From NCBI GenBank assembly GCA_036877525.1, contig JAZGTH010000014.1, forward strand, positions 2,371,001-2,435,000: DNA of 64,000 bases, in the 5' to 3' direction. The translations under genes and the position numbers were made by a program. This DNA is from Chromobotia macracanthus (taxonomy: Eukaryota; Chordata; Actinopteri; Cypriniformes; Botiidae). Shown here piece after piece: positions 10,301 through 21,850 of this stretch (positions are counted from its first letter, which is position 1; each line of letters starts with the position of its first letter). Under the pieces are notes generated by a model. The model searched no databases, had not been told where the DNA came from, and saw only the letters and a program-made list of their open reading frames with translations.

Positions 10301-12615
10301 GACTGCTGAGAGGGGAATAGGTGTACGTTTGTGTACGTGTGTTACTCACTTCCTGCCTCCATGAAAACCTCAGGGCGGTAAGTGAAACCGCTCTCTGGCT
10401 CAAGAGTGCTGCCACAGCTGGCATGTTCCCCTGGACGCTGCAGGTTGATGACTGTCTTTAAGCCACACCTAGAAGGAAGATTAAGTGTCAGCAAAGACAG
10501 CCCTGGTGCATCTCAGGAATCGTTTATTAGCATTCGATGCAGCTCAACGTACGTTTGGAACTGTTTGATGATGTCGAATTTTTCAATGATTTCAGTTGAA
10601 GGTCGTGCCATGGCTAACAGGTTATCTGTTATCCTGTGAACAGAACATTTTAGCTGTCTAACCTATATTATCTCACTGAATAACGTTAATACAAGTTTTA
10701 CAAAATTAGAAAAAGCTGCAATCTGTAACTTTCGCCTCTCTATCGCCACCTCTGTTTGAAACATAAAATTCCAGGTTACTTTGCATACTTTTCATTACGC
10801 ATGTTGAAGTCAAATGAAGCCTAACTGACATTTCCCAGGAAATGTCAGACCCAGCAGCTCAAATTAAATCATTATTATAAACGTACTGTTGTGAATCGGG
10901 GTAAGGTAAGGAGAGCACTTGCCCAATAACTAATTGTTCTTTTTTTAACCCAAAAACTTCACAGATTGCAGCTTTAATAAATATATCAAACAGCAATGTA
11001 ACTGCATTCTGAATTGTGTAGAGTTACTGTCAATGGATGCACTGCATTAAACATGCCAAATATTGATCTGTTCACTTGAAGCATTCCAGTTCAAGTAAAT
11101 GCACTTCATTTACTCTGTTTTATTTGACAAAAGAGGAGAAGACAACTTACCAGGACGAGTACAGTCCCTTAATAGCTTGTTCCTTATCGCTCCAGCGAGA
11201 GGGGTTTTCGTATTTGCAGGCTCGACCGCCACAGGCCATGGTACACTGCATATGTCCTGGGATGACATGTCTTAAAGTCTCGCCGACCTTGGTGTACTTT
11301 GCAGTAGGGACTCTAACATTAACTGAAGAGTTGACCAAAGAAAAAGAAAAAATTAGGATTTCATAATCAACTTGTGATTAAAATTTACACACAACACAAA
11401 TTACATCTATATCCTGTGATGTCGGTCTGAGCATCAGACATGCTAACAGCCACAACCACCTTCTGCGAATAGCAAGTCAAAACTTCCACAGCTGAGCTAC
11501 GCCTCCTTCTCATAATCTTCCGCAAGATCTCAGAGGCCATGGCGCTGTCTCATTCCCAAATCTCTGGGAGATTGGCTAGTCCCTCTCTGCATGTCCCTCA
11601 TCTAAAGCATGAACATCTAATCATACACTCGGCACAGCCTCTTACTGCCTAAACAACCAAAGCGCTGACCCCAGTGCAGTGAATCATCACAGCACAAAGC
11701 ATCCAGTTGCACAAGAGGCAGGAGAGACCAATACAATCCAACCAGTTCATCAGTTGCACTCAAAGAGGGTGTCCATGGTGACCAAGTTCAAAGTATGTGG
11801 GTGGTTGTGAGTAGTATGTGCGTTTTGTCTCAGGTAAAAGGTAGACAGGATAACATGTTGTATGGAAATAAAGCTCTGGTTGCATAACCCCTGCCCTTCA
11901 ATAATGTTGGGCTAGAATTACAATAACTACTGATCCACATTTGGCACAGTGAAAACAAGGATTTTATGCTGCTTTTCTTTTCATACAAAATAGCACATGA
12001 AAGAAAAGTATGTGAACAGATACATAATCACAGTCTATAAATGAGACAAGAGCCAATTTAGACAGAATGAGTCATTTACTTAAATCTGATGATGAAAGAT
12101 CATTATAAAAGCCATTACAGGTACCAGTCAAAATGTTAATGGGCTTAAATATACATGAAATCTTGTTCTAGTAAATGACAATTACGAAACAGACTATTTT
12201 TTTTAATTTACAATGTTAAAAGTCAAGAAATGGCAAACCAAAATTGCCAATTTTCTTTATTATCTTTAATAGTTTTTGAGTAAACCAGTAATAATACATT
12301 TGTGAAACAGATTGAAGTAAAACATTATTGTGTACATATTCCTGTGTAACTAAAAATTACAGCTCTAGTGATTTCCCACTATAAAAAATATATTGTAGCC
12401 AACAGCCTAATGAAAATTTCAGACGTTTCAGCCCTTCAATAACTAAACCTCCCCTTATTTGTTTTAGGATTAAAGAATGCGTACATTCAAAATAATACTG
12501 AACCATAGCTTGAGATTGTAATACCTGGCTCCATATGAGTGGTTAAGTCTATGCTGTTTTCCAAACTGCCGGTGGTATACGGCAGGTCACTCAGCAAACT
12601 GACGCCTGCTGCCAT
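7339..12615 (-). CDS. ptpdc1: Protein tyrosine phosphatase domain-containing protein 1
   Basis: Nine coding exons (minus order): 12615-12525, 11322-11151, 10633-10553, 10468-10350, 9793-9656, 9561-8492, 8053-7868, 7725-7615, 7440-7339; introns are GT-AG and phases join cleanly. They give 690 codons including TGA (689 aa; human is about 754). The protein starts MAAGV as in mammals, has the conserved KYTKVGETLRHVIPGHM and ACGGRACKYENPSRW stretches, then the phosphatase core with HCHAGLGRTG at residues 192-201 (catalytic Cys193, Arg199) and the upstream FGWKDYG loop carrying a likely general-acid Asp. The large exon 9561-8492 encodes the family-typical VRAKRPNSIQTRGQ followed by a divergent middle region; the C-terminus has LMWSWLEELKEPVITKEDV. 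PTPDC1 is a dual-specificity-type phosphatase related to CDC14 and linked to cilium and centrosome biology; its substrate is unclear. All catalytic residues are intact. The donor after the signature is an unusual GTCAAT. Confidence 0.95.
8106..8388. repeat. MITE-like repeat with terminal inverted repeats, in a ptpdc1 intron
   Basis: The left end reads AGTTCACCCTAAAATTAAT and the right end is its approximate complement. Inside are the mirrored phrases ATTCCAAACCTGT and ACAGGTTTGGAATGAC and the CAATGGAAGTCAATGG centre, typical of a very common cyprinid non-autonomous DNA element. A fragment of the same family lies at about 28165-28262. Confidence 0.7.
9656..9793 (-). other. ptpdc1: ptpdc1 catalytic exon
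   Basis: This 138-nt exon encodes the WKDYG loop and ends inside the PTP signature HCxxGxxR; the catalytic Cys codon TGT is at 9678-9680 (minus). The final G of the exon is completed by GT of the next exon to give the Gly after Thr. Confidence 0.93.
10706..10978. repeat. MITE-like repeat (ends GCTGCAATCTGTAACTT), in a ptpdc1 intron
   Basis: It begins AAAGCTGCAATCTGTAACTT and ends with the near complement CAGATTGCAGCTTT. A longer relative with the same ends is at 48239-48618. The internal phrase TAAATCATTATTATAAAC is shared by both. No coding capacity. Confidence 0.65.
11323..12524 (-). other. ptpdc1: ptpdc1 intron between the first two coding exons
   Basis: Bounded by donor GTATTA at 12524 and an acceptor ending TTCAG at 11323. 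AT-rich. A stretch from about 12120 starts like a common fish DNA-transposon end (GTACCAGTCAAAATG) but is too degraded to classify. Confidence 0.6.
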
Positions 12616-12885
12616 GGCCGTCGCTGCGAGGTGAGAACAAACATGGTGTCAGAGCCTCAGACAAAACACAATGGTGCTAAACTAAACATAACAGGACACA
12701 CTATGAACGGCAAAGCTGTATGGCTGGTTGCCTGGGAGTTCTTCCTCGAGGGAGGAAGAAGTACAAATGTGTCGCACATTAAATCCAGCGGCTCTGCCTG
12801 GCCACAGAGGAGCAAGCAGAATATAGCAAGGAGAAAGGTTACAACCTCTTCCTTCCCTATGCTCTAGATTTCACATTGTGCCTTT

Positions 12886-13212
12886 AAAAGGAGGGTAGGT
12901 GATGTTTTTCCAGAAACATTTTTTGTTTTGCTGGTTGAAAGTCTAGCAATCACTGAGTAAAGTGGTTGAAATGTATTTATACACATATTTATCTTCTGTG
13001 GAAGACGCTGGACTATAACATGTTCGTCCAATCACTGCATTCAGTCCCAGTGCAATGATAGGATGTCCTACTTGCCTGTCAAAATATGTATGCGTTCATG
13101 TGTTGGAGGAGGCGTGGCTTTGGAGAGCACTTTGAAGGGAGGGCATGACCATATGTTTTCAAAGATAGCTTGCTATTGCTAGCCTCTCTGAAGTTGCCTA
13201 CCCTACCTTTAA
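12886..13212 (+). repeat. MITE-like repeat (ends GGTAGG / CCTACC), copy A
   Basis: A family with ends AAAGG.GGGTAGG and CCTACCCTACCTTT, internal phrases CAATGATAGGATGTCC, GGAGGAGGCGTGGCTTTGG and GAAGGGAGGGC. Other copies are at 13829-14160 (inverted), 22555-22839 and 51093-51357. No coding capacity, so a non-autonomous DNA transposon is likely. Confidence 0.65.
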
Positions 13213-13828
13213 TGAAATTTTGACTTACTCCGAAGTAACAAAATACTTTTTTCATTCAGGCAATTAAATGATCAAAAATGAATTTTCTTAACCATATAAA
13301 TTATTGAGAAGATTGATGCTGTCTCCTTATGTTTCTGTCTATACTAAGTGAGGTACACTATTTAGGCTACAGGACCTGCTATATAAAGAGAGGCTGTGTC
13401 AGTTAACCTTGCACTGTACAACATATCAACTGTTAACACTTAATAATAATGCTGCCTTATGTAATGCCTGTTTGTGTCGCGAGCTTGGGCTTGTTAAGAA
13501 AGATTTTAACATGCAGCTGATACATCATGATTAATTCATACAGTAAAATGAGAGGACACGGGACAAAGGAGTGGCACTGTAAGACTCATTTGCATCGTAA
13601 TGTACATGATCCAACAAAATGAAACCCCAACTGAGTTCCCACTCAACCTGAGACAGTCAATCAGTGTGCACAAGTCAAATGAATGGAAAGAGACGTTTCC
13701 TATTCTTGATAGCAGTGAGAGATAAGACTAGCAGTCTTAAATGGCTTATCTCTGGTGCTTTCTAGTCTGTCTTGTGTCATTTGGGTCTAGCCTCAATTTT
13801 TATTTAATCTACAGGTTATTTTTTGGTC

Positions 13829-14160
13829 ATTAAATGTACAGTACGCAATTTCAGAAAGGCTAGCAATATCATACTAGCTTTGAAAGCATAAGATCATGGC
13901 CTCCCTTCAGAGCTCTCTACAAAGCACGCCTCCTTCAACACATGAACATACTGATGACCAATTGTATGTTAAAGATACACAAATACATAATTTCACAGGC
14001 AAGCAGGACAACCTATCATTGAGTTGAGACCAAATGCAAGGATTGGACGAACATTTTATGGTCCTGTCCCTACTTAGTGATCGCTATCAGGATGTGAAGA
14101 CACTTTCAACCAGCAAAACAAAACCTTTCTCGAAAAAAAAATCATCTACCCTGCCTTTTA
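13829..14160 (-). repeat. MITE-like repeat, copy B, inverted relative to copy A
   Basis: Reverse-complement copy of the 12886-13212 element: it shows GCACGCCTCCTTC (complement of GAAGGAGGCGTGC), GCCTCCCTTCAGAG, GACAACCTATCATTG and ends CTACCCTGCCTTT. With copy A it forms an inverted repeat of about 300-bp arms with a 0.6-kb spacer. Confidence 0.65.
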
Positions 14161-15349
14161 TTCACTCCCAATTTAAACTTGCAATTCAGGTATTTATCAT
14201 GTTATCAAAGTCCAGCTGTTTCAAACACAAGTGACAGGATCACATCACACTCATCTACACACTAATGTAGATTTAAAACACCAGAAAAAACATCATTTTT
14301 TAAAATTTCATTAAAAATGTAGCAGCAAGTAAAGAATCTAGTTATAAATACGTAAAACTACAGTACAAAAAAGAACTTGGTTTAAAAAAAACACACAAGG
14401 CAAAATAAAAACTGTTTAAATACGGTACGCTCCAATAAATTAAACTAAAAATAATGAAATAAAATATTATCAATCAGCACAACATGAAAGTATGTTTAAT
14501 CAATTTACATTACAAACATGCCTGCAAACAATATTCGAGCCGTCACCTTTACCAAAGCTGTGAGTCTGAGCTTTGAGTGAATTCAGTGTGCGGCTTTCAG
14601 AGATTCAAAGAGCCGCTTCACTTTCATCTGAACTGAAGCAGTGTATCTGTGCTTTATATCAGAGCAGTCACTTCTAAATCTGCTTTATTTTTTATTGTAA
14701 ACATTCATTACAACCCAATCAGTTACCGTTTCCTGTATCGTAGTGTTAAATTTAGTAACAGTGTGAATGTCTTGGGTTCAAATGTTGCCTTAGCCAATCA
14801 AAACTCTCCATTCAATGTTTAATGTTACGTCTGTATCAGGGCCAGAACCACCATCGGCACTAACACATCCCAACCAGCGTTCATCTTAATAGTCAAATGA
14901 TTTTGTTTGTTCAATGCAAGTTTTCTAAATGATGATATTTGGTCCTGTATCCCCTAATCCTAAACATGTAGTCGCATCACTGGTGTGTTGTCTTCTGTGG
15001 CTTCCTGAGTGCCTGTTTTAAGCATCTTAAAGGACATTAGGACAATAAATGGTTCATAGATGTTGAATTGGGAACTAAATAAAAGGATTTTACAACTCAC
15101 CTGCAGTGTTTAAAATGACTTAAAATAAAGCTGCCTTCCCTATACAGCAACATGTACATGTGTACTGCATAACAAACAGGGGACAGATAAGCAATGACCA
15201 ACAATAAAAAGAGAAAGCAGAGCTTAAACGACTAGATCACTACATAAACTTATTTATCTAATGGTTCATCTCAAGCACCTCTCTAATGCTGCTGTGCTAA
15301 AGCAAACGCTGTAACATTATTAAGGTTCATGTTTGTGACCATGACATAC
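14161..15349. other. AT-rich noncoding stretch, probably the first intron of ptpdc1
   Basis: No gene seen. If the noncoding exon at 15350 is real, everything from 12625 to 15349 is intronic. Confidence 0.4.
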
Positions 15350-15560
15350 CTCGGATCTCGGACCTGGAGCTTGTTAGCTACATGTCATGCCTGTGATGGG
15401 AGGTCTGCTGATGGGAGTGCGTTTGTATCAGTTTCTCAGCTCAAAGGGATGCAACCATTGTAACAGGTTCGAGGAAACAGAGCAGACGTTTCATTGGTCG
15501 ATCCGCAGTCATGTGACCGCACGAAGGCTACTATTAAGGGATGGAGAGCAGCGAGGGGCG
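15350..15560 (-). promoter_or_regulatory. ptpdc1: Probable ptpdc1 5' noncoding exon and promoter
   Basis: On the minus strand a consensus donor (CCGAG|GTATGT) sits at 15350/15349. The first coding exon, 2.7 kb downstream, has an acceptor (CACCTCGCAG) directly before its start codon (near 12624), so an upstream noncoding exon is required. The sequence above the donor is CpG-rich for this region and carries a CCAAT box (reverse ATTGG near 15493) and an E-box context GTCATGTGACC. The transcription start is not fixed; the exon's upper end is a guess. Confidence 0.45.
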
Positions 15561-16529
15561 TGTCGAGGTTACTGACCGTGTTATTGACTCTTAAGGGTGC
15601 ACTTGATCTACAGGAAGCAGTAATGCACTCAATAGACATCATTACCATTATTTAATAAGAAACATGTTCAATAGAAATACTGTAAATGGCTGTCAAGCAA
15701 GGCAGACAGATATTAAAACACTGATATTTATAATTTGGGCTTTAAATAAAAAGTAAATGTAAATAAATGGTTCTCAGTGGTGAATTCATTGACGTTTTGG
15801 CATTCACATATCCCATGATGTCGCCTAGTGGCTGAAATACAGATGCTTCACTTTTAACTATAACAATGCTGGACTCTCATCATCCTCCACAGATAACAAA
15901 TAATAATGACAAAAGGCAGTAATGCAAATACTAACACGACCACTAACTCTAGTTAAGAAGTTTGGTATTATAAATACTTTCTCTGTAATCCAGATTTGTG
16001 AATTTACACTGACAACATAATTCGCATTATGTGTGTGTGTGAGAGAGAAAGAAAGTGAATAAGAGCCTGAAAACGACCTGAAGATAATATTGATAATATT
16101 GTGTAACCCTTTTCAAGTATACGAAAATAAAACTCAGACAAATTGCATATTTAAAACATTTTGCACATTATTTATAATTTTTGCAATCATGATACAGAAA
16201 AATGGAGCAAATGCGTCTCTTGCATTGCGTATTTCTTCTAAAAGTCTACTCCTAATACTAAGTTAAAATTAAATGAAACTAAGTTAACACAATAAAGGAA
16301 AATATTACATATTCGTAGCACAATTTTAGCACAATGTACTTTATATGTTGCAACCAACCCGTTTTGTCTCTTAAAACAATTTTACAACTAAATGCAACTA
16401 AAACATTTGACAACAGTGCTACGACCCTTTCTGAGACAAATAGATACTAATAGCTTTATTAATGTTTCACTTACACATCAAAATGCAACGTCTTATTATT
16501 ATGCATAGCTTATATATATTTATTTTATT
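15561..16529. other. Intergenic DNA between divergent ptpdc1 and barx1
   Basis: AT-rich, no gene. A small GT/GA run lies near 16028-16058. Confidence 0.4.
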
Positions 16530-16974
16530 TATACATTATATATATATATATATATATCTTTATGCAGTTGATATATCTGGATCAATGTAAGGAAGCTGTT
16601 AACTCTAGGTTTTACTATGTGTTTGTGTCCAGGCAGGATAAATGGGAGGTGTGTGTGTATATATATATAATATATATATATATATATTATGTATAATTAC
16701 ATAGAAATATCTTTTATGCAGTTGATATATCTGGATCAGCAGATATACAATATAAATCAGCTGTTAACTCAAGTTTTCACTGTTTGTGTCCAGGCAGGAT
16801 AAATGGGAGGTGTGTGTGTATATATATATATATATAATATATATATATTATGTATAATTACATATAAATATCTTTATGCAGTTGATATATCTGGATCAGC
16901 AGATATACAATATAAATCAGCTGTTAACTCAAGTTTTCACTGTTTGTGTCCAGGCAGGATAAATGGGAGGTGTG

Positions 16975-17029
<55 letters not shown>

Positions 17030-17150
17030 CATATAAATATCTTTATGCAGTTGATATATCTGGATCAGCAGATATACAATATAAATCAGCTGTTAACTCA
17101 AGTTTTCACTGTGTGTTTGTGTCCAGGCAGGATAAATGGGAGGTGTGGCG
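16530..17150 (+). repeat. Tandem minisatellite with AT microsatellite cores, upstream of barx1
   Basis: Four copies of a unit containing TATGCAGTTGATATATCTGG, then a segment with AAATCAGCTGTTAACTC, then GTCCAGGCAGGATAAATGGG and a variable (TA)n tract. The TATGCAG marks fall at 16561, 16715, 16875 and 17044, so the unit is 154-169 bp and varies mainly in the (TA)n. The longest (TA)n is about 16977-17023. The array ends about 300 bp before the barx1 start codon. Confidence 0.9.
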
Positions 17151-17451
17151 CTCTGTTGGACCTCCTTAAACCCAAACGCTTCAGACTCTGAACTCAGTCT
17201 GTGGGGTGAGAGCAGAAACAGGCTGTCCATACCGGGCGGAACAGCCCTTCCTAAAGCACAGAAACTCATCTGACTCGTATGTGGAGCTTTTATAAACATC
17301 GTCCATCAGACATAACCTTCTCCGAGTAACGAGACGATGGTTTTCATCTCATGTACAAGACTGAATGGCTTCCTGAGGACCGCTGAATCCTCAGTGTGAT
17401 AGCAGGATAGCAGGGGGCTGGAAGAACATCTCATATTTTCAGACTTTAATA
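17151..17451 (+). promoter_or_regulatory. barx1: barx1 proximal promoter / 5' untranslated region
   Basis: This 300-bp non-repetitive stretch lies between the minisatellite and the barx1 start codon and must contain most of the 5' UTR and perhaps the core promoter. No clear TATA box or start site was identified. Confidence 0.4.
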
Positions 17452-19395
17452 ATGCAACATCCATTGGAGATTGGTGCACACTTTTACGCACCGGATGTCC
17501 ATGCAGACCAAAGATCTCACCGATACAGAAGTTTCATGATTGAGGAGATTCTGACAGAGCATCCGGATCACAAGCTATCATGTCCGGACCTTCTTAAAGT
17601 CGGAGTACAGGCTCTTTTGTCGGCCAGACCGTATCACGACCACTTGGGTACGTACCGTGACCTGCCCGGCGGATAATATATGAGACCGGGCGTTTGGGAA
17701 CATTCAAAGCGCAAAAGCCCTCCGTTTGCCCACCCAAAAAAAGCAAAGTAAACTCTCTCCCCCCCCCAAAATCTGTGATACCTGGAGAGCTCGTCGAAAG
17801 AAAAGTTAGAAAATTACACCGGAACGCAAAGCGGCACTTTTGCGCACAGCGCGCGCCCGCGTGTGCGACGGGGACGTGCACGCATTTGCGTGCATTTGGG
17901 TATTTAAATATGCGTGAGCATTTTTAATGGCACTTTTTGTGATACTCGGGCCATATTTTAGGCAAATGAAGACGGTCATTTGCATAATCATTAGTCTGTT
18001 CATTTGTGCGTGAGTCATTCGTTTAGATAGCACCGAAAAGACCCGAAGATGTTCAGGCTTGAGATCTCTGAATAGAGACCCAAAGAGAATAATCTGAAGA
18101 TCTTAAAGGCCCATAATATCCACATCAGACAAGATGTGCAAGCGTCCATCCAAAAGCTCCTGTTATTATTGTTATTAATAGGGTTTATTTTCATCAAAAT
18201 TGCCTTATATTATCAACGCACAAATGTTTCCTTCTCAGTCCTGAAAGCTACTTTAAAGGCCCATAATATCCACATCAGACAAGATGAGCAAGCGTCCATC
18301 CAAAAGCTCCTGTTATTATTGTTATTAATAGGGTTTATTTTCATCAAAATTGCCTTATATTATCAATGCACAACTGTTTTCTTCTCAGTCCTGAAAGCTA
18401 CTTTAAAGGCCCATAATATCCACATCAGACAAGATGAGCAAGCATCCATCCAAAAGCTCCTGTTATTATTGTTATTAATAGGGTTTATTTTAACCAAATT
18501 AAACTGTTTTCTTCTCAGTCCTGAAAGCTGACCGGACAAGCATCCTGAAGTTTCCAGGTCCTCCACTGTCCTGCTCGCTCGGTGCGCCGCTGCGCTCTGC
18601 GCTTTTATCCGGAGGCGCGGGGCTACACCTGGGTTCAGCATCCCATCATCTCCCGCTGGATCTCCATCTCCGTGGTAAACTCGATCCCGGAGACGACGAT
18701 GCAAGCAAAACCAAGAAAGGAAGAAGAAGCCGGACCGTGTTTACCGAACTGCAGCTAATGGGTCTGGAGAAAAGATTTGAGAAACAGAAGTATCTCTCCA
18801 CCCCAGACAGGTGAACCATTTAAAACGCAAAGGATCTTAAGTAATGGATTCAAATGAGCATAAATGAGCATTGAATTGCCAATTATAAACGTTAAAAACA
18901 CGTTTTCTGAAGGTTTTGCGCATTAATACGCACGCACGGTTTTTATTGTGTTTTATTTCAACTCCATTCAGTCAGAAATGCTTTTGTTATGATCATAATT
19001 ACTGACCATAAAATGCATTTTGCATTTGAACGGTATGTTGGTGTGGTGTGTGCTTTCTTTACAGAATAGACCTGGCCGAGTCTTTGGGCCTCAGTCAACT
19101 TCAGGTCAAAACTTGGTACCAGAACAGAAGAATGAAATGGAAAAAAATCGTGAGTTTATTTTAATGTAAAACAATTGTTGCATGCTCACATACACCTTAA
19201 GAAAAAGTAAAGCTAATATCTGTTGCTTTGCAGGTCTTACAAGGAGGAGGGTTGGAGTCTCCGACCAAACCTAAAGGCCGTCCCAAGAAGAACTCCATAC
19301 CGACCAGCGAGCAGCTGGAGCGGGGCAGGACGCGAGACGCGGAGCGCTTATCCGACGGTGCGTCTTCACTTTCCGACGCAAACCAGGAGGAATAA
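17452..19395 (+). CDS. barx1: BarH-like homeobox 1 transcription factor
   Basis: Four exons: 17452-17647, 18519-18810, 19065-19149, 19234-19395 (735 nt, 244 aa plus TAA; human has 254). GT-AG junctions with matching phases. The N-terminus carries the BARX1 block [15 protein letters not shown] at about residues 23-37. The homeodomain is residues 133-192, from [15 protein letters not shown] to [15 protein letters not shown], with WYQNRR in the recognition helix, and is split by intron 2 after STPDR. The tail starts [19 protein letters not shown] as in other BARX1 proteins. BARX1 binds AT-rich homeodomain sites in the nucleus and patterns jaw cartilage, tooth mesenchyme and stomach mesenchyme in vertebrates. 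It is divergent from ptpdc1. Intron 1 holds a tandem repeat that copies the exon 2 acceptor. Confidence 0.97.
18102..18534 (+). repeat. 150-bp tandem repeat duplicating the barx1 exon 2 acceptor
   Basis: About 2.9 units of 150 bp; the mark CACATCAGACAAGATG begins at 18121, 18271 and 18421. Each unit ends with CTTCTCAGTCCTGAAAGCT, the splice acceptor plus the first bases of barx1 exon 2. The acceptor AG therefore occurs at 18237-18238, 18387-18388 and, as the true site, 18517-18518. The third unit has lost about 20 bp. The repeat also makes an open frame of about 130 codons in the plus strand, a by-product of the periodicity. Confidence 0.92.
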
Positions 19396-20380
19396 ACGAG
19401 ACCCTGCGGACCTGTGCAAACATCTCCAGGGCTGGGACAGACCCATCATCCGGCTTTTGGATGTTAGTTCACCGTGGCTTTCTTTTCGGCACCCCGGCTT
19501 GATTTTAGTCCACCGATAAGTTTTCCCGGTTTGGTTACGCCAACTTTTGCGGCCCCCGAGAGGTCAGTATCCGGGACCGGCCCGTGGTCTTCCTCTCGTC
19601 ATTAAAGACTGTGCTATCATAGACTTTTATGAGCGTACATTGTGCTTTTGTGGTTTATTTTTATGTCGAAAACAATGCATTTTTTCTTTAAAGAAAATTA
19701 AATGCCAGTTTCCAAAGCAGTTTTGCTTTTGGACGTTTTTCTTTACACATGGCAACACCAAAGACAGATGGCAACCTAAACGCTTTTATTATTACTATCA
19801 TAATTAGTAATAATGTTTATTTTCTGGTTGTTTTAAATTCGCATTAGCTAAACTCTGAACAAGTAAATATGTGGTAACAGTATTTGAGGTTTTTTCTTTC
19901 TGAACTATATTACTATAACACATCATCATAACATTCAATTCTGGAGTTTGTAGTTTATTGAAAGCTAAATATTAATTCAATATTCGTTTTGAACACAACA
20001 ACAGATGTTATATATCCTGAATTATATATATTTACTGTAAATTCCTGATTTTAGTTTTTAAAGTTTCCATTGACATGTTAGAAAATGACTTCATATAACA
20101 CTTCAGTATACTGTACACAATTCGTACAATTCATTTTGTCTCCATGTTTTTATTTTAGCAACGAGATCTTATAACCTGGCAGGAAAATTTACCAAACAAC
20201 GAAGTCGTACAATAATAAGGAAATAGTATACAGGATAATGTTGAGAAATGTTGGCCCTACTGTTAGTTCATCAGTCTGTACCACACAAATCAGTTTCACC
20301 CATTAAATATCTCATATGTAGTTTATATAAGTTAAAGAACAACAGTTGTGACACTGTTTTTCTTTAGCTGTTTTTCTATT
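19396..20380 (+). other. barx1: barx1 3' untranslated region and flank
   Basis: AT-rich sequence following the TAA stop. No other gene. The poly(A) site is not clear from sequence alone. Confidence 0.4.
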
Positions 20381-20388
20381 TGATATAT

Positions 20389-20645
20389 ATGATATACATA
20401 TATATATATATATATAAATTAAATGTATATATTATATGTACATTTATATGTATATATTATATGTGCATTTATATGTATATATTATATGTACATTTATATG
20501 TATATATTATATGTAAATTTTTATATATATATATACACATATATATTTGTATGTATATATTATATTATATGTACATTCATATGTATATGTAGATTCATAT
20601 GTATATTATATGTACATTTTTATATATATAAATATATATACATGT
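20389..20645. repeat. AT-rich 25-bp minisatellite
   Basis: Units like ATGTATATATTATATGTACA repeat with a 25-bp period (marks at 20423, 20448, 20473 and on), preceded by (TA)n. Open frames here are composition artefacts. Confidence 0.85.
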
Positions 20646-20999
20646 AAGACAGCTTATTAATGCGATTTGAGACTCGATGCATTTTTCAAGTAAATCAGCT
20701 GAATTAGAAATCTATACATTTATGCAGTATATGTTGTTTTAACACTAGTTAGTTCAGCTGCTGGGACGAGTAACCCGATATCTTGCACGCCCTTAAAATA
20801 TTCCTCCTTTACGATGTAAATTATTTCACATCGTTTGTTTTAGACTATGACTTTGGTGAGACACGGTTTTAAATAAATGAATGCTCAGTTTTAGCAAATT
20901 AAAAATGAACAGCCCACAGTTCACACAACGTTTACACTGAAATACAAGCTCATGTTACACCATAATATGAATAAGAAATATTTAAGATCAATCTCTGTC

Positions 21000-21000
<1 letters not shown>

Positions 21001-21051
<51 letters not shown>
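21001..21051. repeat. (TA)n microsatellite
   Basis: An uninterrupted run of about 25 TA units. Confidence 0.95.
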
Positions 21052-21053
<2 letters not shown>

Positions 21054-21534
21054 TTTAATATGTTCTTAAGGCTAATATATGGTTGTAATGTCTTAAAGAC
21101 AGACCAGACTAAACTAAAGGAGGAACATATAAGATCTTTAGGCTTAATATGATCTTAAAGTTTAATATTAAGATCTTAATGTTTTACAGCAGCTAGATTT
21201 CATTTACCTATTAATATTTCTGTTTCCTTTAAAAGTCGCAGGTCGATTTAGAAATGTTGCTTTTAGGAAATGTATAGAGTATAGAGGCCTACAGTTAAAA
21301 TACTACAGTTTAAGCCCTGCTACATTTCAAAACAATGTCATTAAAATATATTCTCTACAAATTATGAACAAGCTGGACATGATATGGAAAGTCTTATATA
21401 TTCCTTCCCTCTTGACTTTTTAAATAAGCTTTAAATAACACTTTGCTCATTTAGGAATATATGACAATGTTTCTATTAAGTAACAAAAACGTTTAAAATT
21501 ATTAAACGTTTATTAAACTATCTGGACCTTCTGC

Positions 21535-21850
21535 AGGCCAAGTGTCGGAGAGCAATGACCTCTGACAAATTACAATCAGCAGAACGGGAGTACATACAAG
21601 ATGTGATTATTAGGGTCCACTATTAAGACCCTGTTTTGGTGGCATGCTCGTGTGTTGATGCAAGAAGTGGGAAAGAGGGGCGAGAGAGGTAGGATGTGGG
21701 GTGAGAGAGCCCAGTTTCTGAGGTGGGTGTTTGGGGAGTCAGGTGCACCCTTCAACAGTACTCAAGATACGGGCCCACACTTCAGCGTCAGGCCAGCCAC
21801 ACACAGGAGAATTCTCCGCGATTAAAGCCCCCCTCATTAAGCTAACTTAC
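21535..21850. promoter_or_regulatory. Candidate conserved noncoding element downstream of barx1
   Basis: A high-complexity, GC-balanced island in AT-rich DNA, with GACAAATTACAATCAGC, GTGATTATTAGGG, CGATTAAAGC and CTCATTAAGC, several homeodomain-type ATTA cores. No coding frame or repeat was recognised. The regulatory call rests on composition and position. Confidence 0.25.

Noticed and set aside
18136..18531. 131-codon plus-strand frame with leucine-rich repeats
   Set aside because: Produced by the 150-bp intronic tandem repeat, whose period is a multiple of three. No independent start context or homologue; its only possible relevance is as decoy-spliced sequence.
18363..18704. 113-codon minus-strand frame
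   Set aside because: Antisense shadow of barx1 exon 2 and the tandem repeat.
20380..20647. Tyr/Ile-rich frames
   Set aside because: Translation of the TA-rich minisatellite.
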